A stretch of DNA of 41,641 nt from Streptomyces montanisoli (GTDB taxonomy: Bacteria > Actinomycetota > Actinomycetes > Streptomycetales > Streptomycetaceae): NCBI RefSeq assembly GCF_017813245.1, contig NZ_JAGIQL010000047.1:1-41641 (forward strand), read 5' to 3'. Below the pieces are notes generated by a model. It was not told the origin of the DNA. It made no database searches and was given only the letters and a program-made list of their open reading frames with translations. Position numbers and translations under genes: made by a program. Positions 16,114 to 23,868 of this stretch are shown here, in pieces (the stretch's first letter is position 1; each line of letters opens with the position of its first letter).

Positions 16114-16445
16114 GAGGCGGATCCATCGCGGCCGCCACCGCTCTCGGAAGTGCCTGACGGCCGCCGGCCGTCTTCCTCTTCAGGGACACCACCGAGCCGC
16201 TCAAGCGTCTCCCGATCGATGCCGGTCAGCAGCGAAACACGCGCGGCCCTTGTCCCGTCGAGACGGCTGAGCAGCCCCTGCATCCGGGCCTGCATCTCCT
16301 CGCGCCGCGCATCCAGATAGAACGCAACAGCCTGCTCGACCAGGTCCTTCTTCGTCATCCCGAGGAAGTTGGCACCACTGGTGATCAGTTGGTCGCCCTC
16401 GTGAGAGACCTTGATCGGCGATTGCCGTGCGAGACCCTCGGACAT
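16110..16445 (-). CDS. Ribbon-helix-helix/antitoxin-like protein
   Basis: The 111-aa protein has a short beta strand and two helices near the N-terminus (PIKVSHEGDQLITSG, then LGMTKKDLVEQAVAFYLDAR), which fits a ribbon-helix-helix DNA-binding fold, followed by a helical region and an acidic tail (GGVPEEEDG). This is the plan of many actinobacterial antitoxins. GGGAGGG lies 10 bases before the ATG. A 43-aa ORF overlaps its stop, where a toxin would be expected. No intact toxin gene is visible nearby. Confidence 0.65.
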   Translation of the reverse strand: MSEGLARQSPIKVSHEGDQLITSGANFLGMTKKDLVEQAVAFYLDARREEMQARMQGLLSRLDGTRAARVSLLTGIDRETLERLGGVPEEEDGRRPSGTSESGGGRDGSAS

Positions 16446-16515
16446 GAGCGATCACCCTCCCTTTGCAGCTCACCACAGGGCACCCCAGGTACCTGACCAA
16501 GCCCTGCTCGCCGTC

Positions 16516-17892
16516 TCAGGCGCGCCCGCCGGGCCCTCGCGTCCCTGCCCCCGCCAGGCGGTCCGTGCGGGTGGTGGGGAGGGTGACCGTGATCTCCAGG
16601 CCGCCCGTGTCGCCGCGGCCCGGTATCGCGGAGACGCTGCCCCCGTGCGCCTCCGCGATGGAGCGCACGATCGACAGGCCGAGCCCCGCGCCCGTGCCGC
16701 CGCCCAGGCGGTCCCTGCCCTCGCCCCTGCGGAACGGTTCGAACAGCGCCGGAATCTCGTCGGCCGGGACGGTGGGGCCCGTGTTCCGCACGCGCAGCGT
16801 GCCGTGCTCGACCGAGACGTCGACCGTGCCGCCCGGCACGTTGTACTTCTTGGCGTTCGTCAGCAGGTTGGCCACCAGGCGCGACAGGAGGAGACGGTTC
16901 GCGCGCACCACGCGCGGCGGGTCGGGCGCGTCCCCGGCGACGGGGCGCGTGTCCACGGGGCCCGCGACGCCGTGGCGTGCCGCCTCCTGTGCGACGAGTT
17001 CGCGCAGGTCCACGTCCTCCAGTTCCTCGTCGGCGAGCCCGCGCTCGCTGCGCGCCAGCACCAGCAGTCCCTCGATGAGCTGCTCGCTCCTGCGGTTGTT
17101 GTCCAGCAGCGTCCGCTTGGTCTCGGCGAGTTCCTCTGGCGACGACGCGTCGTCGAGGCCCACCTGGATCGCCGTGCGCTGCGTGGCCAGCGGGGTGCGC
17201 AGCTCGTGCGAGGCGTTGGCGATGAAGCGACGCTGGCTGTCGAACGCGTTCTCCAGGCGGGCGAGCAGGGCGTCGAGCGTGTCGCCGAGCTCCTTGAGCT
17301 CGTCGTCGGGGCCGCTCGCCGCGATCCGCTCGTACAGGTTCTGCTCCGACAGGCCGCGCGCCTTCTCCGTCATCGCACGCACCGGCCGCAGCACCCGGCC
17401 CGCCGTCCACCAGCCGACCACCACCGCGAACAGCGCCATCGCCAGCAGCGCGACCAGCGACCAGAACATCAGCTCGTTGCGTGCCGCGTCGCTGACGTGG
17501 TCCGTGAGCTGGAACAGCGTCACCCGCGCCGGCCGGCTCGACCGCTGCTCGACGACGCCCGGCGAGCCGATCCCGTGCCCCGCGCCCGGCACGGCGCTCC
17601 ACACCGGTACGACGTCGGCACGCGAGGCGATCTCCGCCGCCTCGTCACGGGTGCTGGCGGCGGAGAGCAGGTTCACGACGCCGAGCAGGCCCGCGCCGAG
17701 TACGACGAAGACCGCGCCGTAGATCAGCGCGATGCGGGTCCTGACGCCCGAGCCGTGCCCGAGCACGGTCTTGCGGGGCGGCCGGCCGGACCTGGGGCCC
17801 GAGCCGGACCCGGAACCCAAGCCGGACCCGGGGCCCGAGCCGGAACCCGGCCTCGGCCCCGGTACGTGTGCGGCGGACGTCGTGGCACTCAC
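16516..17892 (-). CDS. Two-component sensor histidine kinase (HisKA, HAMP)
   Basis: The 458-aa protein starts with a Gly/Pro/Ser-rich tail of about 50 residues, then two membrane segments (IALIYGAVFVVLGAGLLGVV and SLVALLAMALFAVVVGWW) around a short extracytoplasmic loop, a HAMP linker, a HisKA domain with H229 in SHELRTPLATQR, and a HATPase domain with N-box LVANLLTNAKKYN, G1 box VPADEI and G2 box GGGTGAGLGLSIV. It would autophosphorylate H229 and pass phosphate to the upstream regulator. The GTG start overlaps the regulator stop (GTGA). The loop is short, so the signal is likely sensed in or near the membrane. Confidence 0.93.
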   Translation of the reverse strand: MSATTSAAHVPGPRPGSGSGPGSGLGSGSGSGPRSGRPPRKTVLGHGSGVRTRIALIYGAVFVVLGAGLLGVVNLLSAASTRDEAAEIASRADVVPVWSAVPGAGHGIGSPGVVEQRSSRPARVTLFQLTDHVSDAARNELMFWSLVALLAMALFAVVVGWWTAGRVLRPVRAMTEKARGLSEQNLYERIAASGPDDELKELGDTLDALLARLENAFDSQRRFIANASHELRTPLATQRTAIQVGLDDASSPEELAETKRTLLDNNRRSEQLIEGLLVLARSERGLADEELEDVDLRELVAQEAARHGVAGPVDTRPVAGDAPDPPRVVRANRLLLSRLVANLLTNAKKYNVPGGTVDVSVEHGTLRVRNTGPTVPADEIPALFEPFRRGEGRDRLGGGTGAGLGLSIVRSIAEAHGGSVSAIPGRGDTGGLEITVTLPTTRTDRLAGAGTRGPGGRA

Positions 17893-18542
17893 AGCGCGTA
17901 CCCCACTCCCTGCACCGTCCTGATCACCGGCGGATCCCCGAGTTTCCCGCGCAGCTTGCTCAGGCACACCCGTACCGCCCCCGTGAAGGGGTCGGCGTGC
18001 GCGTCCCATGCCCGCGCCAGCAGCTCCTCCGCCGAGACGGGCGCACCGTCCGCCTCCAGCAGGATCTGGAGCACCGAGAACTCCTTGGGCGACAGGTCGA
18101 GCCTGCGTCCCTCGCGCGATGCCTCGCGCCGTACGGAGTCGAGCCGCACACCCGCGCGTTCGAGCTGCGGCGGGACGGGTCTCGAGCTGCGGCGGCGCAG
18201 CGCACGCACCCGCGACACCAGCTCGGGGAACTCGAACGGCTTGCCCAGGTAGTCGTCGGCGCCCAGGTCGAGCCCCTCCACCCGGTCCTCCATGGACGCG
18301 GACGCGGTGAGCATCAGGATGCGCGTACGTGACGACTCGGCGACGAGCTTGCGCGCCACGTCGTCCCCGTGCACGCGGGGCAGGTCCCGGTCGAGGACGA
18401 CGACGTCGTAGTCGTGCAGTCCCAGGTAGGCGAGGGCGGCATCGCCGCTGTAGACCGTGTCGACGGCGAACCCCGCCCGGCGCAGCCCCGTGGCGACCAG
18501 CTCCGCCAGGATCTCCTCGTCCTCCGCGACCAGCACCCGCAT
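17889..18542 (-). CDS. OmpR-family response regulator
   Basis: The 217-aa protein has a receiver domain (acid pair in VLVAEDEE, phosphorylated D51 in VVLDRDLP, Thr/Ser in LTASA, Lys in GKPFEF) and a C-terminal winged helix (LDLSPKEFSVLQILLEADG, then VCLSKLRGKLGDP and IRTVQGVGYAL). Start ATG 18542 has GGGAG seven bases upstream; longer starts extend into non-coding sequence. It forms an operon with the kinase through a 3-base overlap. Confidence 0.95.
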   Translation of the reverse strand: MRVLVAEDEEILAELVATGLRRAGFAVDTVYSGDAALAYLGLHDYDVVVLDRDLPRVHGDDVARKLVAESSRTRILMLTASASMEDRVEGLDLGADDYLGKPFEFPELVSRVRALRRRSSRPVPPQLERAGVRLDSVRREASREGRRLDLSPKEFSVLQILLEADGAPVSAEELLARAWDAHADPFTGAVRVCLSKLRGKLGDPPVIRTVQGVGYAL

Positions 18543-18994
18543 GCGACGTCTCCCGCCTTCCGCCCCGTTCCTTCGGCCCCGCGGCCGTGCGGGCCTGTGC
18601 GGCCCCCTGCCGGAATGTGCCCCAGCGCCCTGCGACACCGGCGCCCGGACCCGGAACCCCACGGTGCGCCCTGGCCCCTGGGCTTCGGCACCCGGCCCTC
18701 GGCAAATGATCCCCGCCCTTCGACGGAATCCGCCGTTCGGGGCGACCGCCGGCGGCCTCCGCCTGCCCTGCCCCGTGCCGGGCCGGGACCGGACCTCCGG
18801 CCCTCGTCTCCGTCCGCAGCACCGGATTCAGCCGGGTTCAATTGGGTCACCTGGTTGACCTGGATCACCCGAGATATGACAGCCGCTGCCACTCCTACCC
18901 GACCGGGTGTTTCGCAAAGCTCTCCACGCCAACGGCCCTGGGGGCCGACCAGGCAGGCGGTCGTGCGGGCGGCACGTAGGCGCGTGCGGGAGAC
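18543..18994. other. 450-base upstream region of the two-component operon
   Basis: No gene is supported. Three 9-base direct repeats lie at 18847-18873 (TCACCTGGT, TGACCTGGA, TCACCCGAG); regularly spaced direct repeats are the usual binding pattern of OmpR-type regulators. The rest is GC-rich spacer. Confidence 0.4.
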
Positions 18995-19018
18995 CAGTAG
19001 GCGTGCGCGCGCCTACTG
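18995..19018 (-). terminator. Hairpin overlapping the stop of the 175-aa gene
   Basis: A 9-bp perfect stem, CAGTAGGCG with CGCCTACTG, has a 6-base loop. The TAG stop of the minus-strand gene (19013-19015) lies inside the stem. It probably ends the operon that runs from 21655 down to here. Confidence 0.6.
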
Positions 19019-19540
19019 TTCGCCCACCACCAGCCGCTCCAGCGCCGCCCGCGCCCTGGCGTCCGAGCGGGCGCGGTCCGTGATGGCCCGGGCGAGCCGG
19101 CGCGCCCAGTCGTCCATCTCCACCGGCGTACGGGACAGGGCCACGCCCCGCACCACCTTCACGACCTCGGCCGCGACGCGCCCGTGCGCCATGGTGAGCA
19201 CGAGCCGGTCGTCGCCGAGCGTCACCTCGGCCCGCTGGATCCTGCCCTCACGGCCCGCCATCCGGTCCGCGACCGAGCGCTTGCGCTCCAGCTCCACCGC
19301 GCCCGGCGGCAGCGCCTCGGCGAGCGAGCCGCTCAGCACCTGCGCGTACACGTCCAGGTCCGCCGCGTCCCTGCGCAGCGCCGCGGCGAGCAGCTCGACG
19401 GACGCGCCCGTGCCCTCCGGGCCCCGCGGCTCCCCCGACCCACTCGGGCCACCCGGTACGCCCGGCTCGTCCGGACCCTTCGGCTCGATCGGCCCGCCGG
19501 TCCCGCCGGTCCCGCCCGGCCCGTCTCCCGCCGCGTTCAC
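19013..19540 (-). CDS. Hypothetical protein, last gene of the heavy-metal-domain operon
   Basis: The 175-aa product has a Gly/Pro-rich N-terminal 50 residues (GGTGGPIEPKGPDEPG) and a helical C-terminal domain (VELLAAALRRDAADLDVYAQ, then MDDWARRLARAITDRARSD). I recognise no named family; similar proteins accompany the YbjQ-like pair next to metG in Streptomyces genomes, as far as I recall. GTG 19540 follows GGGGGA. It is the third gene of a minus-strand set and lies about 140 bases after the second. Confidence 0.65.
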   Translation of the reverse strand: MNAAGDGPGGTGGTGGPIEPKGPDEPGVPGGPSGSGEPRGPEGTGASVELLAAALRRDAADLDVYAQVLSGSLAEALPPGAVELERKRSVADRMAGREGRIQRAEVTLGDDRLVLTMAHGRVAAEVVKVVRGVALSRTPVEMDDWARRLARAITDRARSDARARAALERLVVGEQ

Positions 19541-19683
19541 CGTGCACGTCCCCCTTCGCTCGCTCCACGGCCGGCCCCGAGTCCGGCTCCGGCATCCGCC
19601 ATCGTGACCATGGTGTCCATGAGGATCATGTGGTCCATGGTCGTCCGTCAGCACCATGGTGACCCCTCGCGCCCGCGCGCCCC

Positions 19684-20520
19684 TCAGCCGTCGAGGCTCA
19701 GCACCATCGTCGGCCTGGCGATCTCGTGGTCCTCGCGCAGCGGCCGTACCGCCGTGCCGATGGAGAAGAACTCCGTGGTGTGCCCGCCCCACCGGTGGTT
19801 GTGCGCGTTGAGCTGGACGCCGACGACGCCCTCCGCGTGCAGCTCCTCCGCCTCGGCCTGCATCCGGGCCATGGCCAGCTCGCGCGCGTCGTACAGGGCC
19901 TGGGTGAACTTCTCGATCTCGACGTTCTTGCCGATGTTCGACAGCGCGGCGCCCATCCGCTGGTGCGCGACGTGGTAGACGCACGTGCCCATCACCATGC
20001 CGAGCGGCGCGTACCCCGCCCTGATCAGGGTCCAGAAGTCCTGCCCTGACAGGTCGGACGTGAAGGGCTGGCCCTTGTTGTTGCGCCAGGACGTGCCGCC
20101 CGGCGCGGGCTCGTCCGCCTTGACGGCGGTGCCGATGGCGATGAACTCGGCGATGTCGTTGCCGAAGTCCCGCGCCTCGACGCTGAGCCGCACGCCGACG
20201 ATGCCGTCGGCCCCGAGCTGCGCGGCCTCGGCCTCCATGCGCGTCATGGCCAGCTCGCGTGCGTGGTACATGGCCTGGCTGAGCGTCTCCAGCTCCTGGT
20301 TCTTGCTCCATCGGCCGATCTGGATGCCGACGTGGTAGATCGAACTGCCGAGCACCAGCCCGATGGGCCGGAACCCGGCCTCCCTGACGAGCAGGAACTC
20401 GTTGACGGACAGGTCGCTGGTGAAGATCGACCCCGCCTTGCCCGGCTGGAGCTCCGAGAGCCTGCGCATGGCGTCCTCGGGCACGCCCTCCTGCGAGAAC
20501 TCCGGTCGCGTACCGCTCAC
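19684..20520 (-). CDS. Heavy-metal-binding-domain (YbjQ-like) protein, tandem domains
   Basis: The 278-aa protein holds two copies of a YbjQ-like domain. Copy 1 (residues about 30-135) has SIFTSDLSVNEFLLVREAGF, then GLVLGSSIYHVG and ADGIVGVRLSVEAR; copy 2 (about 150-265) has PFTSDLSGQDFWTLIRAGYA, then GMVMGTCVYHV and AEGVVGVQLNAHNH. The domain forms ring-shaped oligomers in YbjQ proteins; metal binding is a family label more than a shown function. GTG 20520 has only a weak binding site. It follows a paralogue by 79 bases. Confidence 0.8.
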   Translation of the reverse strand: MSGTRPEFSQEGVPEDAMRRLSELQPGKAGSIFTSDLSVNEFLLVREAGFRPIGLVLGSSIYHVGIQIGRWSKNQELETLSQAMYHARELAMTRMEAEAAQLGADGIVGVRLSVEARDFGNDIAEFIAIGTAVKADEPAPGGTSWRNNKGQPFTSDLSGQDFWTLIRAGYAPLGMVMGTCVYHVAHQRMGAALSNIGKNVEIEKFTQALYDARELAMARMQAEAEELHAEGVVGVQLNAHNHRWGGHTTEFFSIGTAVRPLREDHEIARPTMVLSLDG

Positions 20521-20562
20521 GTCGTCGTCACCCCTGTCGTGTGAAACGTCCTGTTGTCCCTG

Positions 20563-20616
20563 GTCATCCCTGGCCCTGTGGTCGTCCCTGGCCCCCTGGT
20601 CATCCCTGGTCCCCCA
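20563..20616. repeat. 18-bp tandem repeat spanning a stop codon
   Basis: Three units (20563, 20581, 20599) share GTCRTCCCTGG and a C-rich tail. The stop of the minus-strand gene (20600-20602) is in the third unit; the first unit carries a further in-frame TGA on the minus strand. Confidence 0.8.
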
Positions 20617-21655
20617 GTTCGCGCAGCTCGTCCGCGAGGCGCGCGCGTTCCAGCGGGTCCCCGTACGGCGACGAGGCCACGGCCGCGAGCCGTGCGCGCA
20701 GCCGCTCCGAGCGGCGGCCGAGCGGCAGGACGGCCAGCGTGCGCGGCTCGGCGGGGCGGCGGCGGAAGCCGGCGACGGTCGTGCCGATCATCGTGGACTC
20801 CGCGATGCGATCCCGCGCCTCCGAGCCGTTCAGCACGCTGCGCTGGCACGCGCGCTCCCACACCCGCAGCGAGCCGTTGGCGAGGATCACGCCGTCGCCG
20901 CCGCGCGAGCGCGCCTGCAGTTCGAGCTGGTGACGGGAGTCGGCGCGGGCGCCACCCACGAGTTCCGTCCACCCGTCGACCTCGGAGTTGTCCCAGCCGT
21001 TGGCCTGCATGCTGGTGAGGAACGTGTCGTGCGTGACGCCGATGGACATGCCGACGAGCAGCTCCACCGGCACCCACCCGCTGTCGACGAGCTTCGCGAA
21101 GCCCTGGCCGTCGAGGTGGCACGTGAACGGGCGCGGCGAGCGCACCCCGCCCCGCGCCCGTACGGCGGTGCCGATGACCTTGAACTCCAGGCAGTTCTGC
21201 TGGGTGGCGAACGGCGCGATCGTCAGCTCAGCCGCCACCACCCCGTCGCCGCCGAGCGCCGAGCACTCCGCGCGCAACCGGGTCAGGGCCGTACGGCGCG
21301 CCTCGTCGAAGACGGCGACGAGCCGCTCGCTCGCGCCGCCGACGCCGGAGAGGACGACGGGCGCGGGCGCCTGGGAGAGCGAGATGCCGGCGCCGAAGTA
21401 CTGGCAGTCGTAGTAGCCCCAGTACTGCCCCGCGCGATCTACGTGGTAGACGGCGGACCCCATGACCTGCCCCACGGGCTCGAACCCGACCGAGCGCACC
21501 GCCGCGAACGCGCCCGTCGACAGGGCGGACGTCCAGGTGCCGCCGCTGTGCGCGCGCTCCACGCGCTCGCGGGCGGCCGGGGGCAGCACCTCGCCCGCGC
21601 CCCACGAGGGCGGCTCCGCGCCGCCGGCATCGTCCGACCCACTCGCCACCGCCAC
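20600..21655 (-). CDS. Second heavy-metal-binding-domain (YbjQ-like) protein
   Basis: The 351-aa protein again carries two such domains: the first with TSALSTGAFAAVRSVGFEPV, GQVMGSAVYHV and GGDGVVAAELTI, the second with TCHLDGQGFAKLVDSGWVPV, LLVGMSIGVTHD and GGDGVILANGSL. A basic C-terminal tail with LPLGRRSERLRARLAAV follows. It is divergent from metG and first in the three-gene set. GTG 21655 has GGAGG about nine bases upstream. The paralogy with the 19684-20520 gene is clear from the order of motifs. Its stop codon lies in an 18-bp tandem repeat. Confidence 0.8.
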   Translation of the reverse strand: MAVASGSDDAGGAEPPSWGAGEVLPPAARERVERAHSGGTWTSALSTGAFAAVRSVGFEPVGQVMGSAVYHVDRAGQYWGYYDCQYFGAGISLSQAPAPVVLSGVGGASERLVAVFDEARRTALTRLRAECSALGGDGVVAAELTIAPFATQQNCLEFKVIGTAVRARGGVRSPRPFTCHLDGQGFAKLVDSGWVPVELLVGMSIGVTHDTFLTSMQANGWDNSEVDGWTELVGGARADSRHQLELQARSRGGDGVILANGSLRVWERACQRSVLNGSEARDRIAESTMIGTTVAGFRRRPAEPRTLAVLPLGRRSERLRARLAAVASSPYGDPLERARLADELRELGDQG

Positions 21656-21837
21656 CGGACCGCCACCTCCCTGCCACGACCGACCTGCCGGACAACCGAC
21701 CTGCCGGAAACCCGGCGCACGAAGTCGAACGATCGGCCCCGCGCGGTTGCTCCCGCGGCACCGAACCTTAGACGCAAGCGTCCGTCCGCGCCGTCCACCC
21801 GCCGGGAAACGATTCGGACCCACCGGAACGCGCCGGA

Positions 21838-21851
21838 TACCATTTCGTCCA
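21838..21851 (+). promoter_or_regulatory. Likely -10 element giving a leaderless metG transcript
   Basis: TACCAT (21838-21843) lies seven bases before the ATG, so transcription would start at or next to the start codon. There is no Shine-Dalgarno sequence between them. A loose -35 (TTCGGA) sits 19 bases before the -10. Confidence 0.45.
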
Positions 21852-23458
21852 TGGCGGCCACAGAACCAGAAGCGCGAGGCGGGAAGACGTACTACGTCTC
21901 CACCCCCATCTATTACGTCAACGACGCTCCCCATCTGGGCCACGCCTACACGACCGTCGCAGGCGACGTGCTCACGCGCTGGCACCGGCAGCGCGGCGAG
22001 AAGGTGTGGTTCCTCACCGGCACGGACGAGCACGGTCAGAAGATCCTGCGCACGGCCGAGGCGCACGGTGTCACCCCGCAGGAGTGGTGCGACAAGCTCG
22101 TCGAGGAGTCCTGGCGCCCCCTGTGGGAACACCTCGACGTCGCGAACGACGACTTCATCCGCACCACGGAGAAGCGCCACACGGACCGCGTCCAGGAGTT
22201 CGTCCAGGACCTGTACGACAAGGGCGAGATCTACAAGGGCGGCTACGAGGGCCCGTACTGCGTGAGCTGCGAGGAGTACAAGCTCCCCGGCGACCTCATC
22301 GCGGGCGAGGACGGCACGCAGCTGTGCGCCGTCCACAAGAAGCCGGTGGAGCTCCTCAAGGAGGAGAACTACTTCTTCAAGCTCAGCGAGTACGGCCCGA
22401 AGCTGCTCGCGCACTACGAGGCGAACCCCGGCTTCATCCAGCCCGAGTCCGCGCGCAACGAGGTCGTCAACTTCGTCAAGCAGGGGTTGCAGGACCTGTC
22501 GATCTCCCGGTCGACGTTCGACTGGGGCGTCCCCGTCCCGTGGGACTCCAAGCACGTGATCTACGTGTGGATCGACGCGCTGCTCAACTACGCGACGGCC
22601 GTCGGCTACGGCTCCGACGAGGCGAAATTCGCGTCGACGTTCCCGGCCGACGTGCACCTCGTCGGCAAGGACATCCTCCGCTTCCACGCCATCATCTGGC
22701 CCGCCATGCTGATGGCGAACGGCCTGCCGCTGCCGGGGAAGGTCGCGGCCAACGGCTGGCTGCTCGTCGGCGGCGAGAAGATGTCGAAGTCCAACCTGAC
22801 CGGCATCAAGCCGCAGGACCTCACCACGCACTTCGGCGTCGACGCGTACCGCTGGTACTTCCTGCGCGCGATCGCCTTCGGGCAGGACGGCTCGTTCTCC
22901 TGGGAGGACCTCAGCGCCCGCTACACCTCCGAGCTGGCCAACGACTACGGCAACCTGGCATCCAGGGTCGCCGCGATGGTCGGCAAGTACTTCGGCGGCG
23001 AGCTGCCCGAGGCGACGGCCGCGGGCGACGCCGAGAAGGCGGTGCACGAGGGCCTGGCGAAGGCGGCGGCGGAGGCGGACCGGCGCATCGGCGACGAGCT
23101 GGACTTCTCCGGCGGCATCGCGGCGGTCTTCGACTTCGTGAAGCAGGTCAACGGCTACCTGACGGAACAGGAGCCGTGGAAGGTCGCCAAGGACACCTCC
23201 GAGCAGGGACGGGCGCGGCTCGCGACGATCCTGTACACGGCGGCGGAGTCGCTGCGCGCGATCGCGGTGCTGCTGAACCCGGTGATGCCGGAGACCAGCG
23301 CGAAGCTGTGGGACTCGCTCGGCGCGGCGGAAGGCCTCGGCGCGCTGGCCGACCAGCGGGTGGCCGAGGTCGCCGACTGGGGCAGGCTGCCCGTGGGGGC
23401 GAAGGTCACCAAGGGGGCGGCGCTCTTCCCGAGGCTCGAAGAGCCGCCGACGGCGTGA
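21851..23458 (+). CDS. metG: Methionyl-tRNA synthetase
   Basis: The 535-aa enzyme charges tRNA-Met. It shows the class I HIGH-type motif (H28-L-G-H31), the KMSKS loop (K310 to S314) in VGGEKMSKSN, the connective region with YCVSCEEY and the substrate-pocket sequence YVWIDALLNYATAVGY. The anticodon domain ends with PVMPETSAKLW. The length suits the form without a C-terminal EMAP-like tRNA-binding extension. The start at 21851 is chosen because the conserved TYYVSTPIYYVND region begins 12 residues later; the long upstream open frame is antisense to the neighbouring gene. It is a single-gene unit divergent from the YbjQ-like operon. Confidence 0.98.
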   Translation: MAATEPEARGGKTYYVSTPIYYVNDAPHLGHAYTTVAGDVLTRWHRQRGEKVWFLTGTDEHGQKILRTAEAHGVTPQEWCDKLVEESWRPLWEHLDVANDDFIRTTEKRHTDRVQEFVQDLYDKGEIYKGGYEGPYCVSCEEYKLPGDLIAGEDGTQLCAVHKKPVELLKEENYFFKLSEYGPKLLAHYEANPGFIQPESARNEVVNFVKQGLQDLSISRSTFDWGVPVPWDSKHVIYVWIDALLNYATAVGYGSDEAKFASTFPADVHLVGKDILRFHAIIWPAMLMANGLPLPGKVAANGWLLVGGEKMSKSNLTGIKPQDLTTHFGVDAYRWYFLRAIAFGQDGSFSWEDLSARYTSELANDYGNLASRVAAMVGKYFGGELPEATAAGDAEKAVHEGLAKAAAEADRRIGDELDFSGGIAAVFDFVKQVNGYLTEQEPWKVAKDTSEQGRARLATILYTAAESLRAIAVLLNPVMPETSAKLWDSLGAAEGLGALADQRVAEVADWGRLPVGAKVTKGAALFPRLEEPPTA

Positions 23459-23481
23459 GCCCGTCGCGGCGTGAGGCCTGG

Positions 23482-23499
23482 GGCGTGAGGCCTCACGCC
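23482..23499 (+). terminator. Perfect 18-bp palindrome after metG
   Basis: GGCGTGAGG and CCTCACGCC form an uninterrupted palindrome starting 23 bases after the metG stop. It can fold with a 7-bp stem and a 4-base loop. The left arm is also one of three copies of the sequence around the metG stop codon. Confidence 0.55.
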
Positions 23500-23838
23500 T
23501 GAGCAGCGTGCCGCGCTCGCGCCCGGCCGCGGGGACACATGTCCCCGGCTCGCGCCCGGGCGCGGGGCGCGCGGCCTCTGTCCCGCGTCGGCCGCTGGGC
23601 TTGCGGCCTCAGGTCGTCTGCGGCATTCGCTCGGGTCGCTGTTGCCACCCGCCGGGGGCTCGGGCTCGGGCTCGGTGGGCAGCGGCCTGGGGGAGCCCGT
23701 GGGGCCCGAAGCCCGGCGGGCTATGAGCCGGTCCGGCGGCTGAGTTCGGCACGAGCCGGACAGCCCGCCCCGGGCTCGGCGGCGGCCCCGTCCCGCGGAC
23801 GGTAGCGGCCGTCGGGGGGCCTCACGCGCGGCGCGGAC
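23500..23838. other. Non-coding gap between convergent genes
   Basis: Very GC-rich sequence with no supported gene or fragment. Nothing else of note is seen before the hairpin at 23839. Confidence 0.6.
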
Positions 23839-23868
23839 GGGGTGATCACGGACATCCGTGACCACCCC
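23839..23868 (-). terminator. Hairpin over the stop codon of the DUF2071 gene
   Basis: A 13-bp stem with one A.C mismatch (23839-23851 and 23856-23868) and a 4-base loop includes the TGA at 23846-23848. It would terminate minus-strand transcription. Confidence 0.65.

Noticed and set aside
14969..16204. Long minus-strand frame extending the cupin protein to 411 aa
   Set aside because: The upstream part runs antisense through the MarR gene and its operator; the cupin has its own ATG and binding site at 15343.
16411..18252. 613-aa plus-strand frame opposite the histidine kinase
   Set aside because: Arg/Ala-rich shadow; kinase and regulator motifs on the minus strand are complete.
21656..21850. 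T-box or other tRNA-sensing leader before metG
   Set aside because: The region shows no T-box consensus, no specifier stem and no terminator, and the promoter appears to lie at the start codon.
20363..23458. MetG extended upstream to 1031 aa
   Set aside because: The extra N-terminal region is antisense to the YbjQ-like genes and has no family similarity; known MetG proteins start near residue T-Y-Y-V.
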